A stretch of 64,000 nt of DNA from positions 248,001 to 312,000 of the forward strand of contig NZ_LNFY01000010.1 in the NCBI RefSeq assembly GCF_011057685.1, given 5' to 3'. Each line of letters opens with the position of its first letter. Positions within the stretch are counted from its first letter, which is position 1. Shown piece by piece: positions 32,632 to 40,187 of the stretch. Made by a program: the position numbers and the translations under genes. This DNA comes from Thermotoga sp. Ku-13t. Lineage in GTDB: Bacteria > Thermotogota > Thermotogae > Thermotogales > DSM-5069. Below the pieces are notes generated by a model. The model was not told where the DNA came from and made no database searches. It worked only from the letters and a program-made list of their open reading frames with translations.

Positions 32632-35220
32632 TCACCTGCCAACCACTCCGAGTTTGTCTATCACCCTGCCGATCATTTCGTCCACCGCCGTGATCACGCG
32701 AGCTGCCGCAGCGAACGCGTGCTGGTATTTGATCATGTTCGCCATCTCTTCATCGAGCGAAACTCCCTTGACCCGTTCACGCTCCTGATCTATTTCCAGT
32801 TTCAGAGTCTCGCTGTTGTCTCTCATCTTTTGAGCTGTTTCTGATTCCACACCGAGCTCTGCGATGATTCCTCCGAAATACTCGAAGAAACTTTCCTTTC
32901 CGTCTGAAAGCAACTTCTCGTGCTTGGCATCCCGTAAGTACCTGATTATGTCCACGTTGTTCGAACCGATCGGTTGAAAAGACAGAGCGTTCCAGTTGTT
33001 GCTGAATAAAGCTTTCCCTCCATCAATTGCGAGCACCTCAGCGTTAGCTTTGAGAGCGCTCGAAACGTCCCAGCTCGGAACGAAATAGAAAGGCTCGGTA
33101 CGTTCTCTCTTGTTGATCGTGAACAGTTCACTCACGTTCAGTCTCGCGCGCAGACTGTTGAAATCATCGCTCCGCGATATGAGCGTGTATTCTTCATTCC
33201 AGTCCGCGCTGAAACTCGTCGGATCACCGTCTGTGTCGACGAAGCCCAGCGCTTCGAAGAGTCCCTTTGGACCTGTGATGTTGAAGTTTCTCAGGTCGAA
33301 CTCGAAGCTCCTTCCTGCGCGCAGAACGAATTCGTGCTTCGGTGTGAGATCGGCGATCACACCCGTACCGGCTTGGTTGATCTTCTTCACAAGCGTCTCA
33401 AGCGTGTCCACGGTTGGATCTATGTGTATCGGCGTGTTACCTATGTGCAGCTGGTAACCTGCTGATGGGTCGAAGTTCGTCGAACCTCTGAAGATGTTTT
33501 CGAGAGTCGCCGACGGCTTGAGAACATCGAACGTTTTGCTCTGTGCTTTCACCCGTGTCAGGAAGCCAAGCTCGTCCTCGATCTGCACCCTGCTCCAGTC
33601 GAACTCCAAATCCTTCGTCGGAACGAGCACGAGCGTGTCGTTCAGGGTCAGCGCCTTGATGTTCGTGAGCTGAGAGTTTATCTGGTCTCTTATCGTTTCG
33701 AGAGTCGTACCCGGACCGATCGAGAGATTCAACGTTTCTCTGACCTTCGATCCATCGCTCAGAGTTTCATCGAACGTGAGTATGTACGTGCCCTCAGATA
33801 ATGCGGAAAGATCGCTGAAGGCCACGAACGTTCTTTGCTGTGTTTCGAAGCCAAGGGTCTTCAAAATGTTCGAGTCCGCATCGATGATCAGAGCTTCGTT
33901 CAGATTCACATCGCTCTCGAAATACAATCTGTACGCGGATGAAGACGGAGTCAGCTGGTGCGTTCCCACGTTCAACCTCAGCCAGCCAGGCCAGCTCATG
34001 CTGAGTAAGTCGTTCACCGTCGTTCCAGCGGAAATATCGAGTTGATCTAGGGAATTTCCGTCGAAGAAGTACAGCCTACCAGCCTGCGTGAGTACGGTGT
34101 TTCTTATCTCGACTTCGCTTCTACTGTTCATGCCCGTGGCGGTGTAGATCGGCCCAGCCAGCATTTTTCTGCTTCCAGCGATCCTGAAAATCGCAGGATC
34201 ATCGGTCTCCAATGCTGAATTCAGAGTGAAGAAATTCAAATTCGTCGTCTTTCCAGTGGCATCGAAACCAGAGCGGTGTATGAGGTTCAGTTTGTCTGTC
34301 AGGTTGAGTGCAAATTCGTCCAGATAGAGCATGTACTTGACGATTATAGAATCTCTCAGATCTATGAGCGCTTTCACCTTTCCATCGAGCAAGCTCACTT
34401 TCGTTAAACCAACAAACAATTCGTAGAACCCTTTGCCGTAAGGTCTCTCCAAGACTCTGACAGGAGTTTGCACAGACCCAGAAAGCACGATTTGATCACC
34501 GAACATGAGTATCGTCTGGCCGTCCTCCGTTTCTCTGTAACTTATGTTTCCATAGCTTGCAAGCTCATCCAGTATTCTGTCTCTCTCGTCGAGCAGATCG
34601 TTCGGAGTGGTCTTCAAAGCCACGGCGATGCGCACCTGCTCGTTTATTTGTCTCAGCCTGGAAACCAGCTGGTTTATCTTGTCTGCAAGAAGGGCGATCT
34701 CTTTGTTTATATCTTCGCGCAACTGTTCGAGCCTGCCGTAGAGATCTTTTATCCCGTTGACAAGCTCTTCGGCACGCGACACGATCTGTCTCTTCGCGGC
34801 AACGTTCAGCGGGTCAGTCATGACCTCTTCGAAGGAAAGTGCGAACGCATCGTACAGGTTCCTTATCCCACTGCTTCCTGGCTCTGCGAGCAGCTGCTCG
34901 AAGAAGTGCAGGTTCGAAAAAACACTGTTCCAGTAGCTGTACCTGCCCGAGACCTGCCGGAACTGGAGGTCCAAAAACATGTCTCTCACGCGTTCTATGT
35001 TCTTCACCTGTGAACCTGTTCCCAGCATGAGGGGAATCGATGGTTGGGTCAACGTCGTGAGTGGTATCGGTGGAGTTGGTTCGATGACAGGGCGCTGGCG
35101 CGAATAGCCATCGGTGTTGGCGTTGGCTATGTTGTGGCCAACGACGTTCATTGCCAGTTTGTGCGTATAAACACCGAGCAAAGCGGTGTTCAAAGTTCCA
35201 AACAAGCTCAGGTTGGCCAT
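32632..35220 (-). CDS. flgK: Flagellar hook-associated protein FlgK (HAP1)
   Basis: 862 residues, longer than the 450-650 common in other bacteria, with the extra length in the central exposed region. N-terminal rod/hook motif LNTALLGVYTHKLAMNVVGHNIANANTDGYSRQRP and C-terminal SLDEEMANMIKYQHAFAAAARVITAVDEMIGRVI. The middle part appears to hold repeated beta-rich segments (for example the ELG-F-x-x-R/F-x-D-x-D-G-D type stretches). It has its own FliA-type promoter element 50 bases upstream. Confidence 0.95.
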   Translation of the reverse strand: MANLSLFGTLNTALLGVYTHKLAMNVVGHNIANANTDGYSRQRPVIEPTPPIPLTTLTQPSIPLMLGTGSQVKNIERVRDMFLDLQFRQVSGRYSYWNSVFSNLHFFEQLLAEPGSSGIRNLYDAFALSFEEVMTDPLNVAAKRQIVSRAEELVNGIKDLYGRLEQLREDINKEIALLADKINQLVSRLRQINEQVRIAVALKTTPNDLLDERDRILDELASYGNISYRETEDGQTILMFGDQIVLSGSVQTPVRVLERPYGKGFYELFVGLTKVSLLDGKVKALIDLRDSIIVKYMLYLDEFALNLTDKLNLIHRSGFDATGKTTNLNFFTLNSALETDDPAIFRIAGSRKMLAGPIYTATGMNSRSEVEIRNTVLTQAGRLYFFDGNSLDQLDISAGTTVNDLLSMSWPGWLRLNVGTHQLTPSSSAYRLYFESDVNLNEALIIDADSNILKTLGFETQQRTFVAFSDLSALSEGTYILTFDETLSDGSKVRETLNLSIGPGTTLETIRDQINSQLTNIKALTLNDTLVLVPTKDLEFDWSRVQIEDELGFLTRVKAQSKTFDVLKPSATLENIFRGSTNFDPSAGYQLHIGNTPIHIDPTVDTLETLVKKINQAGTGVIADLTPKHEFVLRAGRSFEFDLRNFNITGPKGLFEALGFVDTDGDPTSFSADWNEEYTLISRSDDFNSLRARLNVSELFTINKRERTEPFYFVPSWDVSSALKANAEVLAIDGGKALFSNNWNALSFQPIGSNNVDIIRYLRDAKHEKLLSDGKESFFEYFGGIIAELGVESETAQKMRDNSETLKLEIDQERERVKGVSLDEEMANMIKYQHAFAAAARVITAVDEMIGRVIDKLGVVGR

Positions 35221-35270
35221 TCCATCACCTGCTTAATTTTTCTTTCGAGGTTCATTCCTCTCCTAAGCTT

Positions 35271-35297
35271 TTATCGGCAAAAAAGTTGGTCTTCAAC
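35271..35297 (-). promoter_or_regulatory. FliA (sigma-28)-type promoter in front of flgK
   Basis: GCCGATAA, the exact sigma-28 -10 consensus, lies on the minus strand at 35278-35271, 51 bases before the flgK ATG and just inside the gap after flgN. The -35 is not canonical: GTTGAAGA (35297-35290) replaces TAAAGTTT with the normal 11-base spacing. FlgK is a late flagellar protein and flgM, the anti-FliA factor, heads the cluster, which supports the call. Confidence 0.6.
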
Positions 35298-35751
35298 CTT
35301 CAGCCTTGAAACTTCTTTGCTGTTGTGTCCCGAGGCGGGCCTTCGAATCGTAGATGGGGAAGAAGGAAGGGCTTAAAAGTTTTCTTAGGAAGTCGAAATA
35401 AGCTTGGTGGAACTCAGATAAGTTGTGAAGCCTGTCGATCCTGTGTGAGAGGTCTTTGAGGCGATCGACCACTTTGAACAGCGCCTGCATCAGGGAAGGA
35501 TCCTGTTTGCAGAAGTCGAAGAAACTGAGGTTCTCGTCCAATCTTTTCTCTCTTTTGACTTTCTCGAAAAGGTTCCGTCGCTCTTCTTCGAGCCTGTAAA
35601 ACTTCTCGAGGAGGTCTTCCAGCCGAACGATCGCTTCCTCGATCTGGGAAGTGTCTTTACTCAGAAAAGAAGCTTCACACAACCCAAGCTGGCGGTCAAT
35701 TTCCAACAAAAAACTGTCCTCTTCTTCGAGGATCGAGAGGAGTTGTTCCAT
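35293..35751 (-). CDS. flgN: FlgN-family flagellar export chaperone
   Basis: 152 residues, almost wholly helical, with heptad-like Leu/Glu/Lys patterns (LLSILEEEDSFLLEIDRQLGLCEASFLSKDTSQIEEAIVRLEDLLEKFYRLEEER). FlgN escorts FlgK and FlgL to the export gate. Sequence conservation is low in this family; the place between flgM and flgK makes the call firm. Confidence 0.87.
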   Translation of the reverse strand: MEQLLSILEEEDSFLLEIDRQLGLCEASFLSKDTSQIEEAIVRLEDLLEKFYRLEEERRNLFEKVKREKRLDENLSFFDFCKQDPSLMQALFKVVDRLKDLSHRIDRLHNLSEFHQAYFDFLRKLLSPSFFPIYDSKARLGTQQQRSFKAEG

Positions 35752-35756
35752 TCTTT

Positions 35757-36017
35757 CTACAGCTGCCTCATTATATGTCTGGCGATTCTTTCAGGATCGA
35801 TCGTGTAGATACCCTGCTCTATTGCCGCTTTCAGCTGTTCGACGAGTTTCTCACGCACTTCCGGAGATTCCTTCGCCTCTCTGAGCAGTTCTGAAATGTT
35901 CAGTTTCTCTCCTACACTGAGGGATTCACCCTCAGTGCGAGGTTTTCTCTCCGTTTTTTCGGCTGGAGCAGGCTGATGAATCTGAAACGGCCTTCCGACA
36001 CCGTTGATCTCCTGCAC
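35757..36017 (-). CDS. flgM: Anti-sigma-28 factor FlgM
   Basis: 86 residues, GTG start after GAGGGG. Unstructured N-terminal half (rich in Pro, Glu, Thr, Lys) and helical C-terminal part V-R-E-K-L-V-E-Q-L-K-A-A-I-E-Q-G-I-Y-T-I-D-P-E-R-I-A-R-H-I, the FlgM pattern. It holds FliA until the hook is finished. First gene of the flagellar run, facing the EcfT-like gene across a gap of 67 bases. Confidence 0.93.
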   Translation of the reverse strand: MQEINGVGRPFQIHQPAPAEKTERKPRTEGESLSVGEKLNISELLREAKESPEVREKLVEQLKAAIEQGIYTIDPERIARHIMRQL

Positions 36018-36036
36018 GTTTTTCCCCTCGCCTTTG

Positions 36037-36042
36037 TATAAT
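36037..36042 (+). promoter_or_regulatory. Candidate -10 for the EcfT-like gene
   Basis: A perfect TATAAT 43 bases before the chosen start, with no convincing -35 (CACGTT at 36015 is the closest at 16 bases). Confidence 0.35.
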
Positions 36043-36084
36043 CGTCCATGTGAAGGAAAACTTTATACGCAAGTGGTGAATCGT

Positions 36085-36831
36085 TTGAACGACTTCGGTA
36101 AATACATTCACAGAGACTCCCTGGTACATAGAATGAATCCCGTGCTCAAGATCGTGTATCTTGTTGTCATTCTATCGTTGGGCTTCGCCTCGGGTTCTAC
36201 TCTTTATTTTATCACATCGTTCGCGACCGTGTTCATTTTGATGCTTTTATCGAAAATCAGACTGAAGGTCTATCTGCTCGATCTGCTCAAGCTCAAGTGG
36301 TTTCTTATCACAATTTTCCTCATCCAGATTCTTCCACTAACGAAAACGAGATTTTCGCTTCTGCTGATTCGCGCGTTGAGCTCGACCTACGTGGTGGCTT
36401 TGAGTGTACTGGTGACTTTTCTCATTTTCAGAACCACGACAAACATCACGATTGCAAAAGCTTTCGAAGTCATACTCAGAAGCCTTGGCATGAAAAAACT
36501 CGCTCGAAAAGTCTCGTTGCTCCTGACGCTTTCCCTCATTCAAATACCGATCATATTCGAACAGATGGAAAGAATACGAATAGCGCAGACACTTCGAGGC
36601 CAAACTTGGAAGACGAAGAACCCACTGAAGGCACTGAAATCCCTCGAGTCCATAATCGTGCCGCTGCTCTTCTTCACTTTGAGACGGGCCGAATCAATCT
36701 CTGTATCTCTGCAGATGAGAAAGTACGATGCTCACAACCGTCCAACGCTGTACAAACCTTTGAACTTTTCACACTGTGACCTGCTGTTGATTCTTTTGAT
36801 AGTTTCTCTGTTTCTTTCACTTGTCAGATAG
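36085..36831 (+). CDS. EcfT/CbiQ-like membrane protein of an ECF-type transporter
   Basis: 248 residues if TTG 36085 is used (GTGGTGA upstream, giving the family's F-x-x-Y-I-x-x-D-S-L-x-H-R-x-x-P start); GTG 36073 or 36076 are alternatives. About five membrane helices. The two cytoplasmic coupling motifs are present in weak form: AQTLRG near residue 170 and QMRKYDAHNRP near residue 215, where EcfT proteins have A-R-G. No ATPase or S-component gene is adjacent, so it may use ATPases encoded elsewhere, as group II ECF systems do. Monocistronic; no terminator found downstream. Confidence 0.82.
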   Translation: MNDFGKYIHRDSLVHRMNPVLKIVYLVVILSLGFASGSTLYFITSFATVFILMLLSKIRLKVYLLDLLKLKWFLITIFLIQILPLTKTRFSLLLIRALSSTYVVALSVLVTFLIFRTTTNITIAKAFEVILRSLGMKKLARKVSLLLTLSLIQIPIIFEQMERIRIAQTLRGQTWKTKNPLKALKSLESIIVPLLFFTLRRAESISVSLQMRKYDAHNRPTLYKPLNFSHCDLLLILLIVSLFLSLVR

Positions 36832-37260
36832 ATCTCCGGCTTCAGAAGGACGAAACGCAAACACACCACTCTCAGATGCCATTCGATTCCGCACAAAGCA
36901 CGCTTAATCATTCCGCAATAGTGAAGAAATATTCTGGGGGGGGAAACCCCATATCTTGAAAAACAAATATCTGAAACGCGTGAACGCCTCACTCTTAGTT
37001 AGGTGAGACTAATCATTGTGAAAAAAGCTTAGCATGAGATTGTATCATTGTGCGTTAATCTCATTTTAGAGCCGTTAGATCCACTTTGTGAAAAATCACA
37101 AAGCGACATCCTTTAATGTTACACACCCCCTCGAAAAACGGCACTTTTTGGGGAAACCTCCGATAGCCGAAAAAACCTGGGGGGTTTCCAAAAGATCGTG
37201 GATGAAAGAAAATGCTGAATTCGAGCGTATCCTCGTGCAATCCGCTGTTCTCTGAACAAA
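36832..37260. other. Non-coding region upstream of the CRISPR array (probable long leader)
   Basis: About 430 bases with no credible gene; the only longer minus-strand reading frame lacks recognisable protein character. It holds several small palindromes: GGGG-GAAA-CCCC (36939-36950), a perfect CTTTGTG / CACAAAG stem (37084-37103) and a G-rich inverted repeat around TTTGGGGAAACCTCC (37147-37161) and GGGGGGTTTCCAAAA (37179-37193). ATCATTGTG occurs twice (near 37012 and 37044). Base use is more AT-rich than the neighbouring genes, as expected for a leader. Confidence 0.5.
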
Positions 37261-37306
37261 CACTTAGACGATTGCACCCCCATTCCGATGTGGTACAATC
37301 TAAGTG
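37261..37306 (+). promoter_or_regulatory. Promoter reading into the CRISPR array, set in an inverted repeat
   Basis: An extended -10, TGG-TACAAT (TACAAT at 37294-37299), lies 17 bases before the first repeat; TTGCAC at 37272-37277 serves as -35 with a 16-base spacer. The promoter is bracketed by an inverted repeat: CACTTAGA-CGA-TTG (37261-37274) and CAATCTAAGTG (37296-37306), 11 pairing bases with a 3-base insert. The arms cover parts of both hexamers, so a dimeric regulator could bind here. Confidence 0.55.
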
Positions 37307-37316
37307 AGCCGTATGG

Positions 37317-37479
37317 GTTTCAATCGAACCTTAGAGGGATGGAAACAACCTGGACAAGTACGGGTTCACAAGCGGATTGAACGTTTCAATCGAACCTTAG
37401 AGGGATGGAAACGAACAAACAGATACGGTGCCAGTTCACCAGGTACACTGTTTCAATCGAACCTTAGAGGGATGGAAAC
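37317..37479 (+). CRISPR. CRISPR mini-array: three 30-base repeats, two spacers
   Basis: Three identical 30-base repeats at 37317-37346, 37383-37412 and 37450-37479. They start GTTTCAATCGAACC and end AGGGATGGAAAC, close to the Thermotogales repeat family with the same ends. Spacers are 36 bases (37347-37382) and 37 bases (37413-37449). The 8-base 3' handle would be ATGGAAAC, so the transcript runs on the plus strand, in agreement with the promoter at 37272-37299. A broken repeat end, AGGGATGGAGAC (37512-37523), follows the last full repeat, marking the distal side. No cas gene is in the window. Confidence 0.95.
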
Positions 37480-37646
37480 AGAATATTGCCTTGAACGTCC
37501 TGCTTCCACCTAGGGATGGAGACTTCACCCCATGAGAGTGGATTTGATTTCCCTCGGTTGGTCTCAACCTGAGAAAAGTTGTGAAGTGGGATCCCCTCGA
37601 CTCGTATGATAGCTTGTCCTCGCTTCATGCGCTCACTTGGTGAATC
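37480..37646 (+). other. Gap between the CRISPR array and the BMP operon
   Basis: Contains the degenerate repeat end at 37512-37523, and a bulged hairpin CTCGGTTG-GTCT-CAACC-T-GAG (37553-37573) with no T-run after it. No gene is visible. Confidence 0.5.
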
Positions 37647-37651
37647 TTGCG

Positions 37652-37660
37652 TGATAGAAT
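37652..37660 (+). promoter_or_regulatory. Extended -10 of the BMP transporter operon
   Basis: TGA-TAGAAT (TAGAAT at 37655-37660) lies 20 bases before the start codon. No proper -35 is present, as is allowed for TGN-extended promoters. Confidence 0.4.
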
Positions 37661-37679
37661 CCCGTTGGGAGGTGCCAAG

Positions 37680-38669
37680 ATGAAAAAGTTTGCACTGCTG
37701 GCGATGGTTCTTCTGTCACTTGTTTTGTTCGCCAAACCTGTGTGCGTTGCTTACGTCATTAACGGTTCGCTCGGGGATCAATCCTTCTACGATTCTGGAT
37801 ACGCAGGCATCAAGCAACTTGAACAGGACTTCAAGGTTCAGACGAGGGTCATCGAATGCAACTTCGATCCTTCCCTGTACTATCCGAGTCTGGTCACAGC
37901 CGCACAGTGGGCGGACGTCATATTCGTCATATCGTACGGTTTCGAGGAAGAACTGAAGCAGGTCGCTATGAAGTTTCCGAACAAGATATGGGTCAACATC
38001 GACACCGTGGTTCAGGACGAAAAAGGGATCATTTCGAGTGTGGATTACCGTGAGGAAGAGGGTGCGTTCCTGGCTGGGGTCGTCGCAGCGCTGGTCACAA
38101 CGATGACGGATTTGCCGGGAATCAACCCGCAGAAGATCATCGGTGCGGTTGGTGGAGACGACGACATAGTCATAAGATCATTCGTCTACGGCTACGAGCA
38201 GGGCGCGAAGTACATCGACCCTGAGGTTCAGGTGAAGGTGATCTATGTGGGTAGCTGGGACGATCCTGCGAAGGGTAAGCAGGCGGCACTGCAACTCTAC
38301 GCGGAAGGTGCCGATGTCGTGTTCCAGATAGCTGCGCTCACAGGTTTCGGAGTCCTGCAGGCTGCCAAAGAGGTTGGCAAGTACGCTATAGGTGTGGACA
38401 GCAACCAGAATCCGCTGGTTCCGGGACACGTTATAACGAGCGACTTGAAAGAGGTCGGCAAATCGATCTACACCATCTTCAAGTGGATCCTGGATGGAAC
38501 GTTCGAGAAAGGAAAAGTTTACAGCTTCGGTGTGAAGGAAGGCATGGTGGGGCTCGCGATTGACGAGTATACCAGAAAGATCCTGCCCGAGAATGTCGTT
38601 CAGAAGATCATCAATATACAGAACAAGGTAGCCAGCGGTGAAATACAGATACAGCCGTACAGGCCTTGA
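37680..38669 (+). CDS. BMP-family solute-binding protein (nucleoside-type)
   Basis: 329 residues from ATG 37680, after GGGAGGTG. Signal peptide at residues 1-18; no lipobox cysteine at the cleavage point. BMP/Med fold: VCVAYVINGSLGDQSFYDSGYAGIKQLEQDF, later NKIWVNIDT, EEGAFLAGVVAALVT, and GADVVFQIAALTGFGVLQAAKE with YAIGVDSNQN, the usual ligand-contact segments of the TmpC/PnrA purine nucleoside receptors. First gene of the five-gene operon. Confidence 0.93.
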   Translation: MKKFALLAMVLLSLVLFAKPVCVAYVINGSLGDQSFYDSGYAGIKQLEQDFKVQTRVIECNFDPSLYYPSLVTAAQWADVIFVISYGFEEELKQVAMKFPNKIWVNIDTVVQDEKGIISSVDYREEEGAFLAGVVAALVTTMTDLPGINPQKIIGAVGGDDDIVIRSFVYGYEQGAKYIDPEVQVKVIYVGSWDDPAKGKQAALQLYAEGADVVFQIAALTGFGVLQAAKEVGKYAIGVDSNQNPLVPGHVITSDLKEVGKSIYTIFKWILDGTFEKGKVYSFGVKEGMVGLAIDEYTRKILPENVVQKIINIQNKVASGEIQIQPYRP

Positions 38670-38690
38670 GGTGAGATTCTGCTTATAGAA

Positions 38691-40187
38691 ATGATCGACA
38701 TATGCAAGGTTTATCCACCGAACGTGGTGGCTTTAAAGCATGTCGATTTTTCGCTGGTACGCGGTGAGGTGCACGCTCTGGTTGGAGAGAACGGTGCCGG
38801 AAAATCAACGCTGATGAAGATCCTTTCTGGAATGGTCAAGCCTTCACATGGCGAGATACGCATCAACGGTAAGAGAGTTCAGATAAGCAATCCAGTCGTT
38901 GCTGCGCGTTTGGGAATAGGCATGGTGCACCAGGAGCTGGCGCTGGTGGGATCTTTGAAAGCCTACGAGAACGTGGTGCTTGGTTCGGAGCCATCGCGGT
39001 TCGGTTTCCTCAAACCGGAGCTTTCTCTGCAGATCGTGGAAAGGTTGGCGGAAAAGTTCGGTTTGAAGGTGGATGTGACTGAGACCACTCAGGAACTTTC
39101 AATCGCGGGGCGTCAAAAGATAGAGATACTCAAGCAGCTGTACAGAAACGTGGACATTCTGATTCTTGACGAACCCACGGCTTCTCTCACGCCTCAGGAG
39201 GCTGAAGAACTCTTCGAAGAGATTACCAACCTCAAAAAGCAGGGAAAAACCATAGTGTTCGTTGCCCACAAGCTCGACGAAGTCCTGAGAATCTCTGACA
39301 GGATCACCGTGCTGAGGAAGGGAGAAAAAATTGCCACGTTCGAAAACGATGGGACCATCACTGCTGCGCAACTTGCGGAAATGATGGTTGGTAGGAAAGT
39401 CGAGCTCGTTTCAGCAAAAACTTTTCGTGAACGATCTCATCCTGTCCTGGTCGTGAACAATCTTTCTTTGTTCATCAAAGCTGGAAGGAAAAAGTTACTG
39501 GATGAAATAAGCATCGTCGTTCACGCGGGAGAGATCGTTGGTATCGCGGGTGTGGAAGGAAACGGGCAGAAAGAATTAATAGAAGTTCTGGTAGGATTGA
39601 GGAAAGCAACGTCAGGCAGAATAGAGATTTCAGGTAAGGACGTGACGGATGCTTCTGTAAGGGAGAGAAGATCTCTCCTGACGTACGTGCCACAGGATAG
39701 AAAAAACGCAGGTCTGGCGTTGAAAGCCACCGTGCTGGAAAATCTGATAATGACTCACCATATGAGTCCTCCGCTGAAGAAGAAGTGGTTCCTCGACAAC
39801 TTTTCGGCGAAGAATCTGGCCGCTCGATTGATAAGAGATTTTGGCATCGTTTGTAGAAACTCATCCGAGAGGGTTCAGAACCTTTCGGGTGGTAATCAGC
39901 AGAAGGTGATCATCGCCAGGGAAATCTCTTTAAACAGGGACCTGATCGTGCTTGATCAGCCAACCAGAGGTCTGGATGTGGCTTCGACCCGTTACGTGAG
40001 GGATCAGATCCTCGTGCTCAGAGACTCCGGTAAGGCCGTATTGTTGATAAGCTCGGATCTGGATGAACTCATGGATCTTTCCGACAGACTGTACGTCATA
40101 CGCTCGGGACGCATCGTGGCGGAACTCGATCCCCACGTTGTCGATAAGACGGTCGTTGGTTACCACATGCTGGGGGTAAGTGCGTGA
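38691..40187 (+). CDS. Double ATP-binding subunit of a nucleoside-type ABC importer
   Basis: 498 residues with two ABC domains, as in NupO/YufO and RbsA. Domain 1: Walker A GENGAGKST, ELSIAGRQ signature region, ILDEPTASLTPQE. Domain 2: degenerate Walker A GVEGNGQKE, LSGGNQQKVIIAREI, LDQPTRGLDV. The ATG at 38691 has no ribosome site at a normal distance; GAGGTGA ends 4 bases before an in-frame CTG (38679) that would add LLIE, giving the L-I-E-M start usual in this family. The true start may therefore be CTG 38679. Confidence 0.93.
   Translation: MIDICKVYPPNVVALKHVDFSLVRGEVHALVGENGAGKSTLMKILSGMVKPSHGEIRINGKRVQISNPVVAARLGIGMVHQELALVGSLKAYENVVLGSEPSRFGFLKPELSLQIVERLAEKFGLKVDVTETTQELSIAGRQKIEILKQLYRNVDILILDEPTASLTPQEAEELFEEITNLKKQGKTIVFVAHKLDEVLRISDRITVLRKGEKIATFENDGTITAAQLAEMMVGRKVELVSAKTFRERSHPVLVVNNLSLFIKAGRKKLLDEISIVVHAGEIVGIAGVEGNGQKELIEVLVGLRKATSGRIEISGKDVTDASVRERRSLLTYVPQDRKNAGLALKATVLENLIMTHHMSPPLKKKWFLDNFSAKNLAARLIRDFGIVCRNSSERVQNLSGGNQQKVIIAREISLNRDLIVLDQPTRGLDVASTRYVRDQILVLRDSGKAVLLISSDLDELMDLSDRLYVIRSGRIVAELDPHVVDKTVVGYHMLGVSA

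Noticed and set aside
36939-36950. GGGG-GAAA-CCCC hairpin as terminator of the EcfT-like gene
   Set aside because: Only 4 base pairs and no T-run after it; kept only as part of the leader description.
37304-37513. Open frame of 69 codons across the CRISPR array with a repeated FNRTLEGW-type peptide
   Set aside because: The repeated peptide is only the translated CRISPR repeat; there is no ribosome site and the frame ends inside the degenerate repeat.
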